Positions 32,214 through 37,302 of a DNA stretch of 37,302 nt are shown in pieces (the first letter of the stretch is position 1; each line of letters begins with the position of its first letter). Below the pieces are notes generated by a model, which was not told the origin of the DNA, searched no databases, and saw only the letters and a list, made by a program, of their open reading frames with translations. The translations under genes and the position numbers were made by a program. This DNA is from Lachnospiraceae bacterium (GTDB taxonomy: Bacteria; Bacillota; Clostridia; Lachnospirales; Lachnospiraceae): assembly GCA_017544835.1 (NCBI GenBank), contig JAFYDI010000099.1, positions 1-37,302 of the forward strand. Reading direction: 5' to 3'.

Positions 32214-32241
32214 AGTATAAACCACCCCAAATAAAAGTCAA
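32214..32241 (-). promoter_or_regulatory. Promoter of htpG
   Basis: TTGACT (32236-32241), 16-nt spacer, TATACT (32214-32219). An alternative upstream promoter TTGACG-17-TGTTAA overlaps the CIRCE element. Confidence 0.7.
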
Positions 32242-32248
32242 CGAAAAA

Positions 32249-32275
32249 TTAGCACTCATTTAACATGAGTGCTAA
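32249..32275. promoter_or_regulatory. CIRCE element (HrcA operator) at htpG
   Basis: A perfect TTAGCACTC-N9-GAGTGCTAA inverted repeat, the binding site of the heat-shock repressor HrcA. It lies 7 bp upstream of the best -35 of htpG, an unusual position because CIRCE normally sits at or just after the transcription start. Confidence 0.97.
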
Positions 32276-32341
32276 TCAGCATCGTCAAACCCTTGAAAAT
32301 ACAGGATTCTTTCAAATATAAACTTTTTATAAAAAGATAAA

Positions 32342-32390
32342 CGAGGGGGCCTTTGGGTACAAATCACAGGTGATAAGTGTTGCCCCCTCG
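32342..32390 (-). terminator. Terminator after the PrsA-like gene
   Basis: CGAGGGGGC and GCCCCCTCG pair as a perfect 9-bp stem around a ~31-nt loop, followed on the minus strand by TTTATCTTTTT. Confidence 0.75.
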
Positions 32391-32401
32391 CCTATATCAA
32401 A

Positions 32402-33439
32402 TTAAAATTCCACGTCAAAGAACGTCTTGGTCTTAACGTCCTTATCGTGAATCATGATTATCTGATTGTAAAGCTTCTCGTTCAAAGTTTTGGAAAGCGT
32501 CCCCAGAAACTCATCATAAGTCTCATCAAACACAGCTTCCTTGCGCGCCGCAAGAATCTCAACCTTGTTAAGCTGCGTCTCATCGATATCAAAGTCGCTT
32601 ACGCACTTAAGAATCACGTAGCCTTCGCTCGTTACGAACACTTCGCTTATCTCGTCCTTGTCAAGGGAAAAAGCAGCCTCCTCAAAGGTCTCTTCCATCT
32701 CTCCGCGCTTGAAAGTGAAGGTAGTCTCATCGCCCTCATTGTACTTGGCGCTCAAAGCTTCAAAAGAATCCTCTCCTGCCACCGCAAGTTCTCTTACCAG
32801 GCGGGCTCTCTCCGCCGCTTCCCTCTGCGTACGCTCCGAATACTCAATACGATTACCGCGGGCATCGTGCGTGTAAGTCTTAATAAGAATAGCCTGCACC
32901 GTAATGGTACGAGCCTCATCATCGCTTATCTCGGGATTAATGTCCCTGATTACATACTCATAAACCTTGTCCGCAAGGGCATATTCGCTGTAGAAATTGA
33001 CTATGTCTTCCTCCGTTACGTTAAGAACTTCCCTCTCCTTATCATTAAGGCTTGCATAAAAGCTCTCCGAGGCCTTCTTAACCGCTTCGGTCTCGCGTTC
33101 GTCAAGCGAAAGCCCGTAAGACTCAGCCATCAGGTTCATAACCTTAACCTGCGCAATCTTGGCAAGCACCATATCCTTGACGCGCTTCTCAAGAGACTCT
33201 CCGTCACGCGACTGACTCCAAAGCTCCGGCCCATATACGTCCTCGTACTGATTCTGAATCGTGGTAAGATACAGCATCATCTCCGGCAGATAACAGGTCT
33301 TGTTGTTAATACGCATAAGCTCATCAGAACCAAAGCCGGTGGTAATTACAATATCCCTCTTCGTGCATCCTGTGAGGCAAAGACACCCTATCGCCAAAAC
33401 TGATATTATGTTAACCAATAATCGTTTTTTTGCTGACAT
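32402..33439 (-). CDS. PrsA-like peptidyl-prolyl isomerase lipoprotein
   Basis: A 345-residue exported lipoprotein foldase. The start ATG (33437-33439) has AGGAAG 6 nt upstream; signal peptide with lipobox CLCLTGC (Cys ~24). Residues ~50-200 form a SurA/PrsA-like helical chaperone region (LEKRVKDMVLAKIAQVKVMN, LNDKEREVLNVTEEDIVNFY). The parvulin domain follows from ~195: ITVQAILIKTYTHDA, RELAVAGEDSFEALSAKYNE, AAFSLDKDEISEVFVTSEGY. The open frame runs 72 codons further upstream, but that part overlaps the PHP gene and is not coding. It is the last gene of the thyA operon. Confidence 0.86.
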   Translation of the reverse strand: MSAKKRLLVNIISVLAIGCLCLTGCTKRDIVITTGFGSDELMRINNKTCYLPEMMLYLTTIQNQYEDVYGPELWSQSRDGESLEKRVKDMVLAKIAQVKVMNLMAESYGLSLDERETEAVKKASESFYASLNDKEREVLNVTEEDIVNFYSEYALADKVYEYVIRDINPEISDDEARTITVQAILIKTYTHDARGNRIEYSERTQREAAERARLVRELAVAGEDSFEALSAKYNEGDETTFTFKRGEMEETFEEAAFSLDKDEISEVFVTSEGYVILKCVSDFDIDETQLNKVEILAARKEAVFDETYDEFLGTLSKTLNEKLYNQIIMIHDKDVKTKTFFDVEF

Positions 33440-33455
33440 CAAATACTTCCTAAAA

Positions 33456-34223
33456 CTAGTTCTCGGCAAGCAAATTACCTTTCTTGTCGTACCAGCGCAA
33501 TCCGTCGGTAAGGACGCGGTCCTCATCGTTCTTAATACGCTGTATATAGTCCTCAACAGACTTAAGAGGTGTCGGGAACGCTGTGCCGCCGAAGTACAGT
33601 CTGGTGCTGTGCTGGTCGGAGCCTGCAGTACCGGGAAGGTTATTGGCATTGGCAAGTGCTACAGCCTTGTCGTTCCAGATACGGTTGTCGGTTCCGTCTT
33701 CCTTGGGACGAACGTGAGCTGCGTTGAACATCTCGATACCGTCCACATATTTCTCAAAAGTCTTAATCTCGCTTATATAATAAGCCTCTCTGTAGGGATG
33801 TGCCTGAATGACCATACCACCCACCGAGTGGAGCATCTCAAGCTGCTTCGGAATATCGGCATCGTGGAGCTCGGGATGAGCCTTCATCCAGTCAATCGTA
33901 AATCCGTAAATCAGGAAATCATGGGCATCGTGGCCGGCTTCGTATCCTAAGAATACAGGGAGTCCAATCTTGTCACCCTCGGCCTTTGCATTGTGATAGC
34001 CCATAAAAAACTTATCAAGCCACTCCTCCCAGGGAAGGCTTCTGTCTACTGCAGTATTACCGCCCCAGTTGTGGTCGGTAACCATTACGCCGGCGTAGCC
34101 TGCGTCCTTGTACGCTCTTACCATCTCGGCAGCGGGACATTGTCCGCACTTGCTGCCCTCGGACGTGTGCATGTGAGTCTCGTAGAGGTAAGGGTACTGT
34201 CTCTTAATCTCTTCAACAGTCAT
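33456..34223 (-). CDS. PHP-domain metal-dependent phosphoesterase
   Basis: A 255-residue PHP-family hydrolase with a trinuclear metal site. Ligand motifs are YETHMHTSEGS (His17, His19), GVMVTDHNWGG (Asp-His), VFLGYEAGHDAH (Glu), VIQAHPYRE (His) and TAGSDQHS (Asp-x-His). PHP enzymes act on histidinol phosphate, nucleotides or polysaccharide phosphates; the substrate here is unknown. The start ATG is 2 nt after the folA-like stop, and the foldase gene follows 16 nt later. Confidence 0.87.
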   Translation of the reverse strand: MTVEEIKRQYPYLYETHMHTSEGSKCGQCPAAEMVRAYKDAGYAGVMVTDHNWGGNTAVDRSLPWEEWLDKFFMGYHNAKAEGDKIGLPVFLGYEAGHDAHDFLIYGFTIDWMKAHPELHDADIPKQLEMLHSVGGMVIQAHPYREAYYISEIKTFEKYVDGIEMFNAAHVRPKEDGTDNRIWNDKAVALANANNLPGTAGSDQHSTRLYFGGTAFPTPLKSVEDYIQRIKNDEDRVLTDGLRWYDKKGNLLAEN

Positions 34224-34225
34224 TA

Positions 34226-34726
34226 TTAATCATTCCTCTCGTATCTTAAGAAGCTATACACGATGTCAAAGCAGTACTGCTCCTCCGAGTCGGCGGTGAT
34301 ACGAAAGTCCGAGTGCTTATCTAGATTCTCATAGTAAGCATCCGCCTTGTATTCATAGTCAATCTTGGTTACGTGTACCACTCTCGTTTCGGGCAGAAAC
34401 TCCCTGTAAAGCTTCTCATTATCGATAATGTAAATGTCTTCGTCGGGGTAGTCTTTAAGTGCCTCTCGTAACGCTTCGATTGAGTCAAAAGAAAACACAT
34501 CTGAAGAAGTCCTGACATTCGCCTTGACTCCGTCTGTGAAAATCATGTTGACGCTTCCTCTGATGGGAAGATTCCCCGGAAGCTCTTTAAGATATTTAAC
34601 CCCGTAAACCGCAATCTTGCCTTCCAACGCTTTCAGGCGTTCCTTCTTCTCGGAAGGGATGGTTGCAAGGGGCGAATCCTTGTAGGATATGCCCCAGTTT
34701 GAATCTACTGTAACAAAGGCGTTCAT
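34226..34726 (-). CDS. folA: Divergent dihydrofolate reductase
   Basis: A 166-residue protein with the start of the DHFR fold (MNAFVTVDSNWGISYKDSPL) and expected strand order, placed right after thyA as folA often is. Several hallmark residues differ: the GRKTWESL cofactor motif is YGVKYLKELP, and the IGG near the C-terminus is IIDNEKLY. It overlaps the thyA stop by one base (TAATG), so it is translationally coupled. Whether it reduces dihydrofolate efficiently or has shifted role is unclear. A second folA elsewhere in the genome would support the latter. Confidence 0.7.
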   Translation of the reverse strand: MNAFVTVDSNWGISYKDSPLATIPSEKKERLKALEGKIAVYGVKYLKELPGNLPIRGSVNMIFTDGVKANVRTSSDVFSFDSIEALREALKDYPDEDIYIIDNEKLYREFLPETRVVHVTKIDYEYKADAYYENLDKHSDFRITADSEEQYCFDIVYSFLRYERND

Positions 34727-35574
34727 TAAATGGCCACCTCAATATTCTCTATCTGCGGATGAGTCTCGTAACCCTCCAAACTCACATCGTTTCTGGTAAA
34801 CTGATAAAAATCCTTAATGTCGGGATTTAAGTGGAACTTAGGAGCCGGCAGGGGCTCTCTGGAAATAAGTTCCTTAATAAGCGGCACATGTCTGTCGTAA
34901 ATGTGAGCATCGGCAATTACATGCACGAACTCACCCACGTTCATGTCACATACCTGCGCAAGCATATGTACAAGAACGGAATACTGCACTACATTCCAGT
35001 TATTGGCCGCAAGCACGTCCTGAGACATTTGATTCAGAATCGCATTGAGCGTAAGCTTGTCCTCACCGGGTCTCTGCGTAACATTAAAGGTCATGGAATA
35101 CGCACAAGGATAAAGATTCATCTCGTGAAGGTCCTGATGCACATAGATATTCGTAAGAATCCTTCGGCTGAAGGGATTGTTCTTAAGGTCGTATATGACT
35201 CTATCGACCTGATCCATCATGCCTTCCTTGTACTGATGCTTGATGCTCATCTGATAGCCGTAAGCCTTACCGATGGAACCGTCCTCGTCAGCCCACTCGT
35301 CCCAGATATGAGAGTGCAGGTCATGCACATTATTAGACTTCTGCTGCCAAATCCAGAGCATCTCATCCGTCGCACTCTTAAGAGCAGTCTTTCGTAGCGT
35401 AAGAATAGGGAACTCTTCCCTTAAATCATATCTGTTCACAACACCGAACTTTTTAATAGTGTACGCAGGCGTTCCGTCAGCCCAGTGAGGTCTTACCTTC
35501 TCGCCCTCGGTACTCGTCCCATTTTCCAATATATCCTTACACATATTGATAAAAATCTTATCCGCTACGCTCAT
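34726..35574 (-). CDS. thyA: Thymidylate synthase ThyA
   Basis: A 282-residue enzyme that methylates dUMP to dTMP using methylene-tetrahydrofolate. The active site reads MNLYPCAYSMTFNV (catalytic Cys), then LNQMSQDVLAANNWNVVQYS and HVIADAHIYDRHV near the dUMP-binding end. Compared with E. coli, PCH is PCA and the Arg of QRS is Met (NQMS), so this belongs to a divergent clostridial branch. The ATG at 35572-35574 has GGAGGAG upstream; an open frame extends 17 codons further without a ribosome site. It is the first gene of an operon with folA, PHP and the foldase. Confidence 0.93.
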   Translation of the reverse strand: MSVADKIFINMCKDILENGTSTEGEKVRPHWADGTPAYTIKKFGVVNRYDLREEFPILTLRKTALKSATDEMLWIWQQKSNNVHDLHSHIWDEWADEDGSIGKAYGYQMSIKHQYKEGMMDQVDRVIYDLKNNPFSRRILTNIYVHQDLHEMNLYPCAYSMTFNVTQRPGEDKLTLNAILNQMSQDVLAANNWNVVQYSVLVHMLAQVCDMNVGEFVHVIADAHIYDRHVPLIKELISREPLPAPKFHLNPDIKDFYQFTRNDVSLEGYETHPQIENIEVAI

Positions 35575-35725
35575 GATACTCCTCCCAATATTTACTACCA
35601 AAAGTCTACCACACACGCCCTTCAAAGTCTATGAATCGGCATCTTAATAATTTATAAAGGGCTCCATAAAACGGAGCCCTCCGGTATCATCAAGCCGACC
35701 GATAATAAAGCGCTTTAGCGGTTTA
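35575..35725 (-). other. Intergenic region upstream of thyA
   Basis: About 150 bases containing the Rpn terminator (separate entry). A weak TAGACT -10-like element lies near 35605 on the minus strand, with no good -35. A second inverted repeat, TAATAAA/TTTATTA with AGCG/CGCT, sits at 35706-35730 and overlaps the stop codon of the nuclease gene. Confidence 0.4.
35658..35680 (-). terminator. Terminator after the Rpn-like gene
   Basis: GGGCTCC-7-GGAGCCC forms a 7-bp stem followed on the minus strand by TTTATAAATT. Confidence 0.75.
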
Positions 35726-36541
35726 TTATTGCGCGATAGTCAAAAGAGATTTCTCAGCTTCTTCGTATTCCTCTTCGGTGTAACCAAGTTCCATAATCGA
35801 ATCCTTGGTATAGCCTTTTTGAATCATTTTTACGATCTTTTCATTGTGCTCTGCTTTAATCCATTCCCTGGCACACTGATTAACATACTCATCCATTATC
35901 TTACTCACAGCCGTAAAACCTCCTTCCGTTTCCTTTAACTCAGTCACTCGCCTCGATAAGGCGGGAAACTTTGAATTCTTAACTTCCTTCTTGGTAAAGC
36001 AAGACATAAGTTCCGCAATATCAGAGCCGTCGTCTATGGTAGTATTGACAAAGATTTCATGCAAACCGTTATCCACCACCTCGCCGGTCTCGCGAATCAC
36101 TTTATCAACGTGGTATATGGTCTTACCACCCTTCAAAAAATCAAACTCGGAAATGTATACCACATACACTTCCCTTACATCCTGAAACTCTTCTCCTGCT
36201 ACGGACTCCCTTACAGTAATAATTGAAGCGTTGTACCGCGCTCGTCTCAAATGATTGTCATGATCCGCCCGCTGAATCTCGATGTTGCAAAGAGTACCAT
36301 CCTTAAGCCTGCATAGGGCATCCAGTCGCGCCGACCGCCCATAAAGATTCCTGATACTCTCCTGCGTACGAACCTCATCGACAATTAGCTCATCGTCCTC
36401 TAAAATCGTACGAAGAATCTCCTGGCATACCTCTCTGTCTGCCGCGATGACTTCAAAAAAAATGTCATCTATGGGTCTAAAGTCCATAATCCTTGAGCGC
36501 TTATCTTCGTAAGCACCGTAACTGCAATATTCTGTTTTCAT
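35726..36541 (-). CDS. Rpn-family/PDDEXK_2 PD-(D/E)XK nuclease
   Basis: A 271-residue protein of the recombination-promoting nuclease / transposase-like PD-(D/E)XK group common in Lachnospiraceae. The core is visible: RPIDDIFFEVIAADREVCQEILRTILED at the N-terminus, then Asp74 in RSARLDAL and Glu88-x-Gln90 in LCNIEIQRADH, forming the D-ExQ catalytic set. The C-terminal ~60 residues (ending KSLLTIAQ) contain the usual helical EKIVKMIQKGYTKDSIMELG segment. Rpn proteins cut DNA and promote RecA-independent transfer of sequence. A LexA-type box lies just upstream of its promoter. The start ATG lacks a strong ribosome site; the downstream Met19 is an alternative. Confidence 0.88.
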   Translation of the reverse strand: MKTEYCSYGAYEDKRSRIMDFRPIDDIFFEVIAADREVCQEILRTILEDDELIVDEVRTQESIRNLYGRSARLDALCRLKDGTLCNIEIQRADHDNHLRRARYNASIITVRESVAGEEFQDVREVYVVYISEFDFLKGGKTIYHVDKVIRETGEVVDNGLHEIFVNTTIDDGSDIAELMSCFTKKEVKNSKFPALSRRVTELKETEGGFTAVSKIMDEYVNQCAREWIKAEHNEKIVKMIQKGYTKDSIMELGYTEEEYEEAEKSLLTIAQ

Positions 36542-36577
36542 AACTTACCAATGTATCTCCCGGAGTAAGCCAAAATC

Positions 36578-36606
36578 ATTATATCACATGGGTGACCCGG
36601 TGTAAA
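36578..36606 (-). promoter_or_regulatory. Promoter of the Rpn-like gene
   Basis: TTTACA (36601-36606), 17-nt spacer, TATAAT (36578-36583). The spacer contains a small palindrome GGGT-G-ACCC (36590-36598). Confidence 0.8.
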
Positions 36607-36614
36607 GGATTTTT

Positions 36615-36628
36615 CGAACATTTGTTCG
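36615..36628. promoter_or_regulatory. LexA-type box upstream of the Rpn-like gene
   Basis: CGAACATTTGTTCG matches the Gram-positive LexA/DinR site (CGAAC-N4-GTTCG) in both half-sites. It lies 8 bp upstream of the -35. SOS control of the nuclease is the natural inference. Confidence 0.75.
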
Positions 36629-36725
36629 CTATTATTTCAATTGTGCTATTAGTCGGTGATTATCGTAAGATTTTGTAAGAGGGAAAAAGAAAAGCTAATG
36701 ACTTAAACAACTTTAACAAGAAAAA
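36629..36725. other. Intergenic segment with GTAAGA repeats
   Basis: Between the LexA box and the DUF1902 stop. GTAAGA occurs at 36665 and 36675, ten bases apart, like the phased repeats before the vanZ-like gene. I see no gene or terminator here. Confidence 0.4.
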
Positions 36726-36944
36726 TTAAGATAAAAGTATATCGGTAGTTGACACCTTAACAGATTTGACATCGGCGATTCCGTTGGCTTCAATCATTTC
36801 CGGAACGGTTACTTTAATCTTTTCTAACAGTGCATCATAGGAACCTGACTCAAGAGAGATTCCCAGTTCATCACATATGGCAACCCATACTTCAGCATCT
36901 TCGTCCCAATGAACTCTGACTATAACGTCCATAAAATACCTCAC
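36726..36944 (-). CDS. DUF1902 small protein (HicB-like fold)
   Basis: A 72-residue protein; VIVRVHWDEDAEVWVAICDELGISLES followed by a helical DALLEKIKVTVPEMIEANG is the DUF1902/HicB-like partial RNase-H fold. HicB proteins are usually antitoxins, but no HicA toxin gene lies beside it in this window. The start is either GTG 36942-36944 (AAAGGAG 7 nt upstream) or ATG 36930-36932 (GAGG 6 nt upstream). Its promoter region has a LexA-type box and a second promoter with a perfect palindrome, so it appears strongly regulated. Confidence 0.82.
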   Translation of the reverse strand: MRYFMDVIVRVHWDEDAEVWVAICDELGISLESGSYDALLEKIKVTVPEMIEANGIADVKSVKVSTTDILLS

Positions 36945-37012
36945 AGACTTTCTCCTTTCCCATGCAAATGTACTATTCTATATTACAAAGGCAGGTACTC
37001 GGATTTCTAACC

Positions 37013-37041
37013 GCCATTCCGTCATAAAAAGTCGGAATGGC
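37013..37041. repeat. Inverted repeat in the DUF1902 leader
   Basis: GCCATTCCG and CGGAATGGC are perfect 9-base arms around an 11-nt loop. It is transcribed in the DUF1902 leader from both promoters. No T-run follows in the minus direction, so a leader hairpin or protein-binding site is more likely than a terminator. Confidence 0.6.
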
Positions 37042-37059
37042 ACTTGTATGTACATCGTC

Positions 37060-37088
37060 AGTATATCATACAGAGGTTAACCTCTCAA
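37060..37088 (-). promoter_or_regulatory. Downstream promoter of the DUF1902 gene with palindrome
   Basis: TTGAGA (37083-37088), 17-nt spacer, TATACT (37060-37065). A perfect 14-bp palindrome AGAGGTTAACCTCT (37072-37085) fills the spacer and overlaps the -35: a textbook repressor position. Confidence 0.6.
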
Positions 37089-37130
37089 CGCCGCCTAAGC
37101 ATAAATGAACTTAAACCCTTGAATAATGCA

Positions 37131-37159
37131 ATTATAGAACACATGTTCTTATTTGTCAA
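37131..37159 (-). promoter_or_regulatory. Consensus promoter of the DUF1902 gene carrying a LexA-type box
   Basis: A fully consensus TTGACA (37154-37159), 17-nt spacer, TATAAT (37131-37136). GAACACATGTTC (37137-37148), a LexA/DinR-type site, lies inside the spacer immediately next to the -10, as expected for direct repression. Being near-symmetric, it could also affect the plus-strand gene to the right. Confidence 0.8.
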
Positions 37160-37294
37160 CCCGTATCCCCCCGTTAATTCTTGAATGATATAGTAGAAGG
37201 TAACGTTCGATTAATGAAATACCCAATCGACGGCGGAATGTTCCGCATGGAAAACATATTGACTTAAACCGGTTAACAAGGAGGAATCCATAAT

Positions 37295-37302
37295 ATGCAC
37301 AC
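37295..37302 (+). CDS. Start of a plus-strand gene cut by the window edge
   Basis: ATG at 37295-37297 follows an AAGGAGG ribosome site (about 37278-37284) at a spacing of about 10 nt. Only Met-His and part of a third codon are inside the window, so the product cannot be named. Its upstream region shares the LexA-box region with the DUF1902 gene, so a SOS-related product is possible. Confidence 0.6.

Larger units (their letters stand above)
36945..37294. other. 350-base regulatory region between divergent genes
   Basis: No gene is visible. The left part is the long leader of the DUF1902 gene, with two promoters, a LexA-type box, a palindrome and a hairpin, each annotated separately. The right part (37160-37294) is the upstream region of a plus-strand gene that starts at 37295, with a possible extended -10 element TGATATAGT near 37186-37194. 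Confidence 0.6.

Noticed and set aside
32447-33403. 318-codon plus-strand frame across the PrsA-like gene
   Set aside because: Antisense shadow of a recognisable foldase with no start signals and no family features.
33440-33655. 72-codon N-terminal extension of the PrsA-like lipoprotein
   Set aside because: It overlaps the end of the PHP gene, lacks coding character, and would bury the signal peptide; the ATG at 33439 has a good ribosome site.
36726-36944. Complete HicAB toxin-antitoxin module
   Set aside because: The DUF1902 product has a HicB-like fold, but no HicA-type frame is present on either side within the window.
37013-37041. Inverted repeat as transcription terminator
   Set aside because: No T-run follows on the minus strand, and on the plus strand it precedes no gene; kept as a leader hairpin.

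Overview
The window looks like a chromosomal segment of a low-to-mid GC Gram-positive anaerobe of the Clostridia, most likely Lachnospiraceae (Butyrivibrio/Roseburia-like). The support is an infC-rpmI-rplT operon in Firmicute order, a perfect CIRCE element, Gram-positive LexA-type boxes, sigma-A promoters (TTGACA-17-TATAAT), strong GGAGG ribosome binding sites, and an uncharacterised gene pair that I recall as DUF5716/DUF5717 and associate with Lachnospiraceae. I see no rRNA, tRNA, CRISPR array, insertion sequence or prophage. Nearly every gene is on the minus strand, so operons read right to left.

Left part (1-5.8 kb): an operon of a TetR regulator, a GH2 beta-galactosidase-type enzyme, an unrecognised GT-B/MurG-like protein and a GH36 alpha-galactosidase cut by the window edge. 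Next (5.8-8.8 kb) is the translation operon infC-rpmI-rplT followed by a PepD dipeptidase. Its leader has four mutually complementary arms, and infC probably starts at ATT. At 8.9-9.7 kb lies an autoregulated-looking HTH/DUF2975 pair. At 9.9-14.1 kb is a five-gene operon: mtaD, ahcY, a small membrane protein, a TIM-barrel sugar epimerase and a YbaK-type deacylase. At 14.2-17.4 kb are a lipoprotein with a degenerate CHAP domain, a lone plus-strand small ORF, a 55-residue membrane peptide, MTA/SAH nucleosidase and a SEC-C protein. Three different S-adenosylhomocysteine-consuming enzymes therefore sit within 5 kb.

The most novel block is 17.5-25.3 kb, a five-gene operon: a giant ~1190-residue solenoid protein, a degenerate Hsp70/actin-fold protein with an SBD-like tail, a TPR protein, a coiled-coil membrane protein, and a HAD hydrolase fused to two membrane helices. 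It looks like a membrane-linked, chaperone-like assembly of unknown purpose.

The right part (25.5-37.3 kb) holds a plus-strand VanZ-family gene, an AT-rich pair of large multi-membrane proteins likely acting in surface polysaccharide or lipid glycosylation, a flavodoxin, htpG with CIRCE, and an operon thyA - divergent folA - PHP phosphoesterase - PrsA-like foldase. At the right end are an Rpn-like PD-(D/E)XK nuclease and a DUF1902 gene, each with a LexA-type box at its promoter. The last 8 bases begin a plus-strand gene that runs off the window.
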